Shown one piece after another: positions 30,584 to 42,500 of a stretch of DNA of 64,000 bases. The stretch spans positions 124,001 to 188,000 of the forward strand of contig JABANP010000038.1 of the NCBI GenBank assembly GCA_013115135.1, given 5' to 3'. The notes below the pieces were generated by a model. It searched no databases and was not told where the DNA came from. It saw only the letters and a program-made list of their open reading frames with translations. The first letter of the stretch is position 1. Each line of letters opens with the position of its first letter. Source of the stretch: Perkinsus olseni. Lineage: Eukaryota > Perkinsozoa > Perkinsida > Perkinsidae. The position numbers and the translations under genes are program-made.

Positions 30584-33500
30584 ATGGGACTCCGCTCAGC
30601 ATGGGCCGTCCCTGCGGCTGGGTTGAGTGCCGTCTGGCTGCTCATATCGGTTTGTGCCGTACTGTACATCGTGGTCACCCCAGTCGAGCGCGGAGCTAGA
30701 GAGAACCTTGCTGATCTCAAACTCGAGTGAGCTGCCGAGAGTTCGCTCTCTCCTCTCTATCACTCTCCGTTGTGAGTTCCTGGGCCCTAGCGTTGATGCT
30801 AGATACGCTACGAAACGTGCTGCTCTCGCGAAGGAAATATCTGAGCTTGAAGCTGGCCTGAAACAGGATGAGGCGAGCATGTCCCGTGACCAACGAGTAG
30901 GTTGAATTAACTGGGATCGTGAATTCCTGTGACGGCTCAGAGCACACAGCTCCAGTTGCAACACGCGAAGAGCACTCTGAAGAGCGTCGAGGGCAGGATT
31001 AGGTCGGCTCACGACGATTACACTAGACGAAACGAGGAGCACTCACGGTTGAAGGAGGGCATGGAGTCAGAGATACGGAAGCTCAAAAACACTCTGGCTA
31101 CGGGGTACGCATGAGAAGGGAACTCTCTATCGTTTTGGGAATATCCTCGACAGTCGTTTTATCCCATCCGAGTTTCCTCTACCGCCCGCTTCGGAATGAT
31201 GACTCCTACTCTAGGCTTTGATGTTCTTCTGGCGGTTGGTCGATTCACTCTTTCTCGCCTCATCCGAGCTCAGAGACCCAGAGACAAGTACATCCACCGA
31301 GCTATCGGCATGCCAGGCTCATATAACGGAAGCCAGCTATGCTTACAATAAGCTGGAAGCTCAGTTAGCAGATCTCAAGTCAGCGTTGCGAATGCCCACC
31401 ATCATCTCGACTAGGGTCGCCCTGTTGTCAGGACTCTACGGCCCTTCTCCTTTGACTCGGTCGGCACGACGCCAGAGCTGCAAGCAGTGTACGTATCCTC
31501 ATCGACAGAGAAGACGATGACGAGCCGACTGATGGTGGAGCAGTTGGTCAGCTCTTTACTGGCCACTCAAAGGGACTCAACATCCCCACTCATCGTTCGG
31601 GTGGAGGTAGCATCCCTCAGTGAGCCAGCAAGCGTCGCAGCGGACAAAGCATTAGTTCGCGCCTGAGAGAACACTCGTCACGATGAAGGATGCCTCGTCA
31701 TATCAGACTGATGAGGAGCACAAGAACCCTTGGAAACGCCCTGTCGAGGAGTGCGGTAGGGGTGGAGGCGGGAGCCGCGATCGCTTCTTCGTCGCGATGA
31801 GCCCGAACACCGTCGTTTTCGACGGCTGGCTGAGGTAAGGCTCCTCGTGAGGTACCGGACCGCCGAGTCTACGGTCGAGTTGCCGGACACTCGCGAGTTT
31901 GCTTGAGCAGTGCACGGTGTAGCAGAAATTCATGCTTTTCGAGGGGCCCTGTCTTCTCGAGGTCGACTGCTCGACCTATCTCAGGGATATCCTAAAGTGC
32001 ATCTCATCCACTAACCAGAGAGGTCATCCCATCGCCATCTGCTGCATGATGGTCATCACTCCCACCGGTGAACACCAGTGTGACGAAGGCTTCTTCGCTG
32101 CGAGGTGTGACAGCGCTGTGCTCGAGGTAACCTGAGGCCGGCCAGTGGCTAGCGTTCTGCTGCACATGCTCAGAGTATCTCCAGCATTCCCACCGGCCAG
32201 GCCTCCGCCCGATCTGCCTTCAACTCAGCCGTGGGACCGGCTCGGTGATCGAGTGCGGTACCTGCCTTTGTCCGAGTACCGGCAACAGCATTATAGGTGG
32301 GAGAGGGCGCCCGCCGGCCGGTCTGGCAAGGGGGTCGCCCGGAGTCGTGGTAGACTTGCAAATCGCTCCGCCGTTTAGGTGATGGTGGCGGTGATGTCAC
32401 CACCTTCGATGTCCGAACTCTCCTCAAGGTCTATCGTGCATCTGGGGATGGGTCAGAAGCTCTCGATCGATTACTGCGTATGAGGGCCAGAGCACTCGAG
32501 GAGAAGTTCAATGAGGTTGAGTCTGATGTGAGAACAACGCCTTACAGCGTTGGCTTGCATTCTTGCTTGTTGGTGGAGAAAGTTCGCCCGATCGATCTGT
32601 AGATGAGCTCATCTCATTCATGTGCTTAAGTCGCCGTGACTAGTCGAGTAACTGCCCTCCTCCAGACCCGCAACCGAGCAATGGTGAGGGCCACGCTGGG
32701 AGGTGCTTGCGAGATAACCCTGTCGGCTACTCACGCCGCCAAGAGAGAGTCCGCTGCACCCTCGGATAACGGCCAGTCGCAGTGGACGGCCCTCCGTTCG
32801 GCAGAGGACTCCGCGGCCTCAGCTACCGCTGATAGGGTAGATCTCCCGCAACTGCCACGACTCGGTCTGGCACTGTCCCTGCTCTCAGTGTCATGAGGTT
32901 ATCGGTTTGATACCATCTTACGGTAAGGACGTAGAAGACGAGCTCACGCTGTGGTTCAATCAGCGATACTATTCTGATCCACTCCCGTAAGCCTTATCGG
33001 GCAACCTCTGAACGTCGATTAAGGCGTCCCTGGCGTGGTCCACATTCCAATCGGCAATCGGGTGGTGTCCTTTCTGCACCGCCCCCCCCATCGTTGCAGA
33101 TATGATCATCCGGTGAAGATTCGGTCGGAATGGATCCCGGCTATACCGAGCCTCCCGCAAAGTACGCCACCGCTCGAGTTGGTTATTTATTTTGCTGCTC
33201 CTGGACCAGTCGGTACGATGTGCTCTTGATCTTCATTTCACATGGTGGCTGCAACGGAGAAGAATCGCTAATAGGTTCGAAGGCCTTACGTGACGCTGCA
33301 CCAGTGATGGGAATAGCAGGAGACCAGCAGCTCCTTGCTCAGAGGCATTCGTCTTTGCTTCAGCACCCCTTCTCTCAAGTCCCTCGCTACTTCCTGGGTA
33401 GTACTGGGATCGGTTCTGATTGGATTTGATAACTCGGCGCCCGACGCCCATTCTCGACGGTCCTAGTCGGACTGGTTCTCCGGGGTTCTTCGTATTCAGT

Positions 33501-33985
33501 GTGGCTGGTGATGGCTTTGTGGAATGGTTTGTACCGGACTAGCAGTTCTCACGATGGCTTCCTCGCTTCAGGAGCGCTATTGACCCTTTCCTGGGGTTCG
33601 TGAAGGCAGCTGTGATGAGAACTCCAAGCGAGTCGGAGGCGACCAACGGTAAGGCCGGGTCCCTCCAACTTCACCTGAGCTCTAGGCCTTTGCTCACGAA
33701 AGCAGTGACTGCAAGTCGAACTGGGAAAGCCATAGAGCCGGGATACCTCTCTTCGGCGGCTAGTTGGTCTCCTCGGGCTTTGAAACCACTCTTCCCTCCT
33801 CAGAGATGCGTCAGCGCGTTAGAGATGACCTCGTGGCATCGGGGCGGCTGCCTTTCGGGAAGGACGAAGATCTTGCCAAGCGAGATCTCGAGAGCGTCGA
33901 TCGTGCCGTCGAACTTGAGAAGATGTACCGAGAACAGCAGAAGGAGCAGAGTGATCAGGAGCAACGCAAAATAGAATTCTCATGA
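30584..33985 (+). CDS. Signal-anchored coiled-coil protein (hypothetical)
   Basis: ATG 30584 gives a short N-terminus and one hydrophobic helix (GLSAVWLLISVCAVLYIVVT), a type II signal anchor. The donor GTGAGC inside CTCGAGTGAGC joins to YATKRAALAKEISELEAGL, then STQLQLQHAKSTLKSVEGR, then a piece with AYNKLEAQLADLKSALR near 31330-31390. All are strong coiled coils. Further exon-like pieces follow near 31930-32130 (cysteine-containing), 32385-32520 (FDVRTLLKVYRASG), 32895-32985 and 33575-33650. The last exon ends KMYREQQKEQSDQEQRKIEF at TGA 33983-33985. Not recognised; the architecture fits a Golgi or surface tether. Whether all pieces belong to one gene is uncertain. Confidence 0.4.
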
Positions 33986-34483
33986 TGCGACGTGAATGGA
34001 TGCCATGGTGTCTCATCGTCCGTGCGAGTCTCTCGCGCCCTCCATTACACCTTGAGTTACAGTCCTAGCCTTAAGCAACTGTGGGAGGGAGTGAATTCAG
34101 TCGTAACACCAGCGCTTTGGCGGCGGCCGTCTTAACCTTGAATGACGCGCTTCTTGGATACGATAGATGAGCGTACAGCGATCAGCGGAACGACGTAGCC
34201 CGCGAATGAGGACTTCTCTTCGGTTTGTTCTTCCCTGTTGTCCCTCGGTCGGGTAGCTGAGCAAGTGGTCCAAACCCGCCGCTGTGCTTCGCAACCTGTC
34301 GACAGTGAGGAGCGATTGTTTATCGCCGCTAAACTATGATATCACATGAGGTCACGTCGAGTGTTCCTTGCAATGTTGAGTTTAGTTGAAGTCAACTGGA
34401 CGGCAGGCCCGTGACGTTCGGTCACCCTCGGGAGTGGAACCCCTCTCCGGACAGTTGCAGAGTGTGATCGTGAGGATGGCGAT
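33986..34483. other. Intergenic, nothing recognised
   Basis: Between two plus-strand genes. Short open pieces lack motifs. It should contain the 3' region of the coiled-coil gene and the promoter of the next. Confidence 0.4.
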
Positions 34484-37400
34484 ATGACGGCTGGTCTACT
34501 CCTGCATCTGTTACTGGCCACTTCCGTGAGACTCACCGCGCCGCAAGATACGTCGGAGATCTCGGAGGAGGTTGTATGGCGCCTTAGGAAGACAGACGAT
34601 ACGCAGCTACAGTGGTTCGTCAGGGTAGGGGCGGCCCTTCACCTTCCGCAGTGGTCGGAACTACGCTGCGGCTCTCAGGAACTGCGGTGGTTCGGCGATC
34701 CCGACTGCGCTGGCGAGGAGCTGGTGAGGCTGTCGTAGATATTCCACTCATGTTATGGCCGTCTAAGATCATGATAGACTCCCTGGCACAGGACGGGAGG
34801 GGATTGCTTTCAGGAACCGATTCCCGAGAATGAAACTGTCACGGGCTCCAATGTGGTAGCGTCTCACAACTTCTACGACGCCCCATTGACCAGAGATGGG
34901 GATCTCTACACGGGCTGGAGGGCCAGTACATGCGCCGTCAGTTGCTTCATTGGCTATCAGTAGGGACCGATCGAAGTGCTCTCGCTTATTCAACAGCAGT
35001 ACCATAATCGCGACGCTTGATTCTATTCACTTCACGGGGACTCGGCCTCGCGGAACCATTCAGCGCGTGCCTCCTAGTCAGCCTGATGCCAGGTTCCCTC
35101 CTTCAGTCAGTGTCCGCTGCCTCAAGCTGTTGCAAGGCGCTGACAAGTCTGAGTTGGCCTACTCAGCTCGCCTTGAGAGGAAACTTCAGGACGACGCTAC
35201 TTACACACGGATACTCGACTTTGACTTCCTGTCTGGTGAGGAGGTATACGCCGTTCAACGCAGCCAGGACCACTCAACGTCCACTGCGACATCTCTCGGG
35301 TGCATGCCACTGCAGCGGCGACGAGACTCGTTCCAGCTCGCCTGATGGTATTATTTGCAGCTACCATTCTCACTCAGGCGACATTTGGATGAGACTCAAC
35401 GAAGTATGGGTGTTCCCACCCAGTCGACGGAGATGGAGGATAGCTAACGTAGAGGCCGTGAGGGGTCCTTGGACCATAGTTGATCTGGTGAGTGCTCGCC
35501 AACCCTCCCGATAACGATCCGTCCCAGTGCCACAACGAGTTGACGCTGTCTGAGTATGTTGGAGCCTTAGGCGTTCTATGTCGACTCATCCTGTGAGGTA
35601 GACGCTACTTTATCAGTCAACGCCACGCCAATGTCGAGCCCATTCAAAGCCACCAACGGCCCGGTGAGGGCATTCGACTGGTAACCAGGGGCCTCACCCT
35701 AGCATTGAAGCATAGAGAGATGTAGCACGCCGTCAGACTGCGATCAGGAATCCGTCCACTGAGTGGACTGCCGAATGTGTGACGGCCGAATGTGGAAGGA
35801 ATGAGGCCTGGATTGGGCTGCAGTTCGATGCCGAGATGCGTGAGGGGACTTGAGCGGATCCCGTTACGTAGACCGAGGCCATCGTCAGCTCTGATCGAGT
35901 GCGTGAAGATGCAGCAGCAGGCAGGGGATGACACCTACGTATCATCGGTCGTATTACAGTACTTATCGGGGGAAACGGAATGGTCGACCATGGCCAGGTG
36001 CGTCATCAACCCTCAACGTCGTGTGTGTTGTCCTATTGGCCTACCTTATGCTGCATGGTCTGTATGGGTGACGGGTTGCAGATACGATGGGCTCTTCGGT
36101 GGCACTCGACTGGTGTTGTCTCCAATGCTGCCGCAGAGCTCATGGAGGTTGACAGCAGCACAAGTATTTGTGCAGTCGATAAAGGGCTGAACTATCGGGT
36201 GGATGGCTGCGTGTCAGACTATGAATCGCCAATGGGACATCCGCGAGCTGGAGCTGTATGGTGATGCCGAGTGTACGGAGGCGCTCCATCCGGTGCAGCA
36301 GGACGGAGGCTACAGTCTGGCTGCACGCCTTGATCAGGGTCTGGTAGGTGACGACTAGCGAGCTCGGCTAGCTCGGGACTGCAGGTGCGGGACATAGCCA
36401 TTATCGCCTCGTCACACGGTGGATCAAGACGACCGACTTATGCCTTTGATGGCGTCACTGATGATCCTACCAAGTCGTGGAGGAGTCGTTGCTCTTCGTG
36501 CTACGAAGGGGAAGCGTGAGTCTATCTGTGAAAGGGAGCAGCTGATGGGCATGCAGGTATATTGGTCTGCGGTGGATATCAGCAACGCCACCAGTTGTGG
36601 CCTGTGTGAGAGCCTACTTCAGTCCCTCAGTTCTCTGTAGGGAGAGCGGCAATCCAGTACATCGGCACTGTGCGTTGGGAGACAGCGTAGTGACGATGAC
36701 GTCATTCAGGCTGGGTGCCTCGCACCACTGAAGCAGGTACTCGTTTGATCTACTCAGCGGGGGCTCGTGGCTGAGTCTGACATACGGCGGACAGATGCCC
36801 TTTCCAGGGGTGTGGTACTGATGGAACGTAGGGGATTCCACAGTCCTCTGACCTTAGGTGTTGCGTGTGTATCCAAACTACAACTCAACGATATGGCGTC
36901 TGAGGAGCAGAGGCTGGGGGCTCATCGCCTGTGGTTCCGATCTCACGGAGGGCTGTCCAGTCTGGCGAGTTGAGATGTAGAAAGCTTTTTGGCGGAGGAC
37001 GATTCATTGCTGCCGTTGAGTAGACTTGCCCCTTGGAACGGCCAGGTACGCGAATCCGGAGTGTAGGGGAGATCCCGTTCAGGGCCAGCCAGTCTCCTCA
37101 TTGGGGGTTGCGGGTGAGAAGAGTTCGAATGCCCTCAGAGACTCCGAGCGGAACGTAGGCCCCATGTAGGTGAACGCGAGGACCCGTACCTGGTCCACGA
37201 TGGCCGCGACGAAACAGGGTGGTTGGCGAGCCTACCGTACTACGATGATTACGCGGGATCGTAAGAGAGTATCCCTGTGGATCGTGTTGTGTGGTAGACT
37301 TGAACCACCACTCTACTGCCTCTAGGTACGAAGATGAGATACGCGGGACAGCACCGACCCCGCGGCCTTTTGATGTTGGTATCTACGGATGTCCGCTCTC

Positions 37401-37716
37401 TTGTCAACCTGACTTGTCAGGATAAGAGCCAGATTCCCTGGATAGGGTTAGTCACAGACAGCACCATACGCTGTGTAAGTAACGTGGCTCTGTGTGAGTA
37501 TTAACGTGATGATGGAGTCAGTTAGCCTCGCCAGTTGATGATTCAGCTCTGCCGCCTGGAAGGGCTGATATGCTCAGGTCCGTGTGTACGAATCAACGAA
37601 GGCCGGTGCTCTATTCCCGGAAGCCGCACATGAGGGGGACCTGATGAATGAGATTGTCCTTGAGCGGTTACTCGCATGGAGGTCCGCGATTCAGTGGGAG
37701 GCGACCATGAGTCTTA
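34484..37716 (+). CDS. Extracellular protein with discoidin (F5/8C)-like repeats
   Basis: ATG 34484 encodes MTAGLLLHLLLATSVRLTA, a signal peptide. At least four repeats of one module follow. Each has an opening strand with a Cys (ELRWFGDPDC near 34680; RELELYGDAEC near 36247), then an Ala-Phe-Asp strand (YAFDGVTDDPTKSWRSRC near 36430). Next comes an aromatic-Ile-Gly strand (AWIGLQFD near 35803; PWIGLV near 37435). The module closes with a Val/Ile-x-Cys-Val/Leu strand (VSVRCLKLLQ near 35110; IECVKMQQQ near 35890; IRCVRVYES near 37457). This layout matches discoidin/F5-8C-like sandwiches (structural analogy, moderate confidence). Many introns with GTGAG or GTAGG donors split the modules. It may be one gene with 39581-44183. 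Confidence 0.5.
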
Positions 37717-38517
37717 GGTAGGGCCTTGGAATTCATCGGGCATTCATTGGTCTCCACACGCAGGCGACGGTTAAATCACGGTTAATACTTTCGATAGCTC
37801 CATGCTTCAGCCGTGTGCTCTCTAACTCGCCGGCTCTGCGATGGCTAGTAGTCACAAGTCCGAAGCTTGATCTTCTAGGAACCGTTCCATCACCATCAGG
37901 TATGACCATCGCTGGTGTGCATCGTCCGGAGCATGTTCCTGGGCTGATAAAAGTGAGCCGAGGCTTTCGAATCTATTCGACGTAGTCGGACTGACTACGA
38001 CATTCCTCCCTACTCCAAAATAGCAATCTCCGGCACGGAATCCGGCGTGCCGACAGGCATCGGCTGGGGCCTTCACGCAAATAGCTTGTAAGAAGTCTTT
38101 GCATTAGCTAGCACCCTCTCGAGATGTATCAATCCGGGTTACGCCTGATACATCCGAGTCGTCTCATACAACTTGATAATGTGTAACCCTATCATGCATA
38201 TTTGATTCTATTCATGGGCTGAATACTATTGCGGTCATTTTTGTTGTTATTCGACGTCCTATGGAAACGAGACTGCAGGGAAGTCTTCTCGATGAGTTGG
38301 AATCTGCTGTTCCAAATGAATCTGCACATGAGAGTTATTCCATCAACCGGAATCGTTGGTAGACTGGGAGATGGTCATTCAACTATGCGGGAGAAGTGAA
38401 GAGGATATGAAGATGCGGCGAGGAAAGCAGAAGTTCGTAATACGAACTTCGTATCTGCCGACCCATTCAGCTGATGACCAAAACCAGACGAGTCGCACAA
38501 CTTCACAGTCTCGCTGA
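37717..38517. other. Stretch without recognisable exons
   Basis: More AT-rich than its surroundings, with frequent stops in all frames. It may be a large intron or transposon flank leading to the helicase relic at 38518. Confidence 0.4.
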
Positions 38518-38706
38518 AAGGTTCGAAGTTGTCAAAGCTTCACACTCAAAAGATCGGCGCCCAAATCAACCAAGGAGTTGTTCCGTGGTCTCAGCCCCGA
38601 ACTCTGCTTGAAGCGAGGTGCACCGGTAATGATCATCAGCAATCTGTCGGTCTCCACGGGGTTAATGAACGGAGCCACGGGCACCGTGGTGAGCACCGCT
38701 CACTGA
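38518..38706 (+). pseudogene. Relic of PIF1-like helicase (mobile-element derived)
   Basis: The plus-strand frame reads ELFRGLSPELCLKRGAPVMI and then the hallmark ISNLSVSTGLMNGATGTVV, followed by a stop TGA at 38704-38706. LKxGxPVMxxxNLxxxxGLxNGxxGTVV is the conserved core near the C-terminus of PIF1-like helicases. These are common in Helitrons and in free-standing PIF1-like families (family knowledge). The Walker motifs and the C-terminal QG motif are not seen nearby, so this is a fragment. It interrupts the discoidin-like block. Confidence 0.6.
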
Positions 38707-39580
38707 GCAGGTCGTTGGATTATTCATCTATATCTCACCTTTGGGACGTGCATCGAGATTGGAACGAGTTTCGAGTTCACGCTAGAATTCGACTTCTAAA
38801 TACCTGGGAAGAGTTAGAGTGGTCATCGACAAAAGAGTTCTAAACCGTTTCGGTGGCAAAAAGATGCAATTTGGTTGCTTCGTATTGCTGCTGAACGCTA
38901 TCTCGAAAGAAGTACTTCAGACTGCTGCACACATTTTACATTGTTTCGATATAGGAGGAAACCAGAAAGCACCCGGAGACAGCAGCTGGTACACCGGATC
39001 CCATCTGCCCGGTCTGAGTTCCGACGATAAGCGGATTATACCTAGCCGCTGAATCCAACGTTAACTTCCGCGGGTTCTGGATCAGGTGGAGAGCTTATCG
39101 ACGATATGGGACAGAGGTGTGGAAACTCAATGAGCGTCCCTTGTCCCCATTTGGTCTGATAGGCTATTAGCTATTAGTAATAGCTCTTTGGCCTCTGACC
39201 GACACTCGTATCGGCTGCCACAGCATCTCGTCCTGTTGGAAGTACCCGAGGGCATCTCGGAGGGTTCTTAGGGAGTTGCGTTCGCTTGTGAGTGATCAAT
39301 GCTGGCTTGCGGGTCAGCATAGCCGCGGAAAGCGAACCGCCGTGCACGGGCTATAATCGGGAGTTATCTGGTAAATTCTCACGCGCGGTTTCGTAAGAAA
39401 TGGCTTAAGGTTCGTCTGAACTTCAGGCCGGGTTGTGCTGGGATGGGGTTGGCAAACGAAGTGGCGGATCCGAAGATTGGACATCACGAATCATCCATCA
39501 GCTGCGATGTGGCAGGTGAGCACGTTCCACGGGCATCCTATGAGCTGCCTAGGGCACGCAGCATGGTTAGTGGTTTCTAG
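38707..39580. other. Stretch after helicase relic
   Basis: Contains an open piece at 38819-39052 with no recognised motif. A possible exon of the following discoidin-like gene lies at 39440-39530. TATTAGCTATTAGTAATAGC near 39166 is a short inverted repeat. Nothing firm can be called. Confidence 0.3.
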
Positions 39581-42500
39581 GTTAACGAAGTCTCATTCCA
39601 CCGAGACTCCAAGTGTGAGGGCCGCTTCATCAGCAAGAACGATGATCAAGAGCCAGCAGTTATCGTCAGTTCGCACAGAGCTGACGGTCCATATGCGGGG
39701 TGAGCCCGGCACGCACCCTCTGTGAATCTGATGGGCAGGCTGTGCTCTCTCTCATTCACTCGTCGAAGGGCTTCATACCGGTGGGAACTTTCGAGATCAG
39801 TCCCACTCGGCAACAGATACCGAGCGTTTGATCTCAACCCTGATACGTTCTGGCAGCCGGCAGCCGATGACTATAATCCATGGATTGGCATCATGTTTAC
39901 CGCTGTTGATGGGGCGAGTAGGGAGGCACGACCAGGCCCAGGGTCGTTGCGGTTCCTCCTTGAGGCAGGTCTCGACTCTGGCATTTTCTGCTAATGCTAT
40001 CAGATTCTTCCCGTGAGGTTAAGTGCGTGCGCATCCTACAACCTGCCGAGGTGAAGAATGTCGCCAAGTCTGTCGTGTTGGAGACTTCCGAACCAAACAA
40101 TCAAGGTTGGCTACAGGTAGAACCGCCCGAGGCTTGGTCGTCAACGCTTGCCCCTTCCTGGCCCAGGTTCGGGTTTTCCACTTTCTCTCTGGCGGGATGT
40201 GGTCCGGGCTCACAGAAACGGCTTCGAAGCCACCACAGAACACCAGATGGCGGATAGTCAATACCGCTCCTCTCGGAAAGCGACTGTAAGTCGTAGAGGA
40301 CTTTCCATCGTCTACTTTGATTGGGCGTATACAGTCAATTGTGCCACTGTCGTCCTCCCGTATTTGTACTCCCAACCGCATTACCACCTGCTTCTTTCGA
40401 GGTGGACCTCCGCTCAAGGTAGACTATCCTGATTCTTACAGACTATGGAAGGTGTATGATATTCGTCTATACAATTCGGAGCAGTGTACCGACCAGAGTC
40501 GGATACCCACGACCAGCGCCTTCGGTGTCACAGCCATTGCCAGCGGGTAGATAGTAACTGCCTCTGGATCCTACTCGAGTCCATCTCGCTTTAGCTACAC
40601 CGCCGACAACCCGCCACAGTATGCCTTCGATGCTGATGGTTTGACGACGGCCTGGTGGGCTCCCTGCGACTATTGTGGTGAGAAACCCTTCGTCGGTGCT
40701 ATTTGGTAAGGGCAAGTCCCAGCATTCGGAATGCTAGTATCTAACGGAAATGGGTTACCCCTGGGTTCAGAAGCCTGTACTGATGCTGTCAGTTTGATAG
40801 GCTACAATGAGCTTGTTGGGTTCTTCCTGGTGACATCGTAAACCCAGGTACAGCCGACGCATGGATCGGTGTCCAGTTCGACCCGGACAGGCTACCGGCA
40901 GGAGGTATTGACATCCAGTGTGTAACCATAGGGGCTAACGCTCTGGTCGAGGAGCTCCTCTGGGCCTTGCAGGTAGCATCGGTCTGTGAGTGTCTGCTGC
41001 CCTATGTTCTCCCTCAGGTGTACGATCCTGTGTCGGAAGCTTGCCTCGAGAACCCAGGTGCTAGGGAGTGCTGGAGGAATGTAGGGCGGCTGCTCACCCT
41101 CTGGCCTGCAGGATCGCGCCACTCGCCAGGAGCGCTATTCAGTTCAAGTATCGGCCTCAGGTCGACGTCACGCGTCAGACGTGCTCGCCGGGAGCGTCGG
41201 ACACTACCGATCCTGACTGTGCTACTGAGGTTGTATACGTCACCACCCCGATGCCAGAGTCGAGAGACAACCCTTTGGAGATGCTGGTAATGGCAGCGTT
41301 GGTCGTGGCCTCGGCAACTACCTCGTTCAGGTGTTGGTCATATCGGCTATCCTATCCCCAATAGCAGCAGCCATCGCCCTCTTGTCCTGCTGTCATACCA
41401 TGCTCATGGTAGTAGGAACTACTTATACGAGGATGGCATGGTGAACTCTCAGGTGCCGGACGAGGATAAGAGGGAGATGAGCGAGCTAACACAGTGGAAG
41501 ACGGCTCGAATCACCATAGCCCTCGTAGCTGGCCTGTTCTACGCCATCGTAAGTCCCGACGTCCTCAAGTCTTCAACTCCTCCTCGAGCAGGTCCACGCT
41601 GCCTGGTTGCTGATCACTCTCCTAGTCAGCGGCCTTATCCTGGTCGCCGTCTTCGCAGTAGGCTTCGTGGCGTCAATCAGGATGGAACGTTGGGCTTCCA
41701 CTGACTACCATCTCTACCGGACCTCTCTGCCCCAGTCCCGCGACTTCTGGTAGTGCCCTTTTCGAGGCCGATTGTCGACCATATTCCTCCCAGGTTTCAG
41801 TCGCTTCTCATGCTAGCTCTCTTCACTCTCATTAACATCGTCTCATCGTTGTTCGACCTCGCCTGCGTGCGGTATGTCCTCACCATTCTTGGCCTCTGTG
41901 TGTTCGGTCATGATGGTTGCCGCGAGCCGATCCCCCGCTGGTGAGTAGGCGATGGTCGCTGGGCGCACACGGGGCCGACAGCGCAGGCTCTCTTCGCTCT
42001 CCCAGTGTCGCGGTTTGTCCGGAGGCAAGGGGCTGTTTCCAGGTCCCAACTTTTCTCTATTCTACTACACCCGGGTCCCTGGGAGGATGGCTGCTGGCGG
42101 CCCTACGCGGCAGCTCCTATAAGTGCGCAGGGACCTCGTTGATAGTGTCTTCGATTATGACAACAACGACGGGAGCGATGCTTTGGGTGAGGAGCCGTCT
42201 CGGAGTGTTCCCTCGGATGGTGGAGGCGCTGTGCAGTATTGGCTTCCGTCGTTCCCGGCAGAGGTGAGCCCTCTGGAATCCTGCAGGCCATTACAACCCT
42301 GGACATCCTGGGCCTGGTCGAGTGTGCACGGTATGCTGCATTGGTCCACCGCAAGTGGCTGACATGGACTAAGCTGTCTTTGACCAAAGGAGTGAGGCTG
42401 TCGATAGTCTGCCCGCCTATCACTTTACGGCATAGGTGCTGACGGCCAGCTGCCAAGTCCTGTGCCTCGCCTCGGTCACATCTCTGAAGCTCCTATTGGA

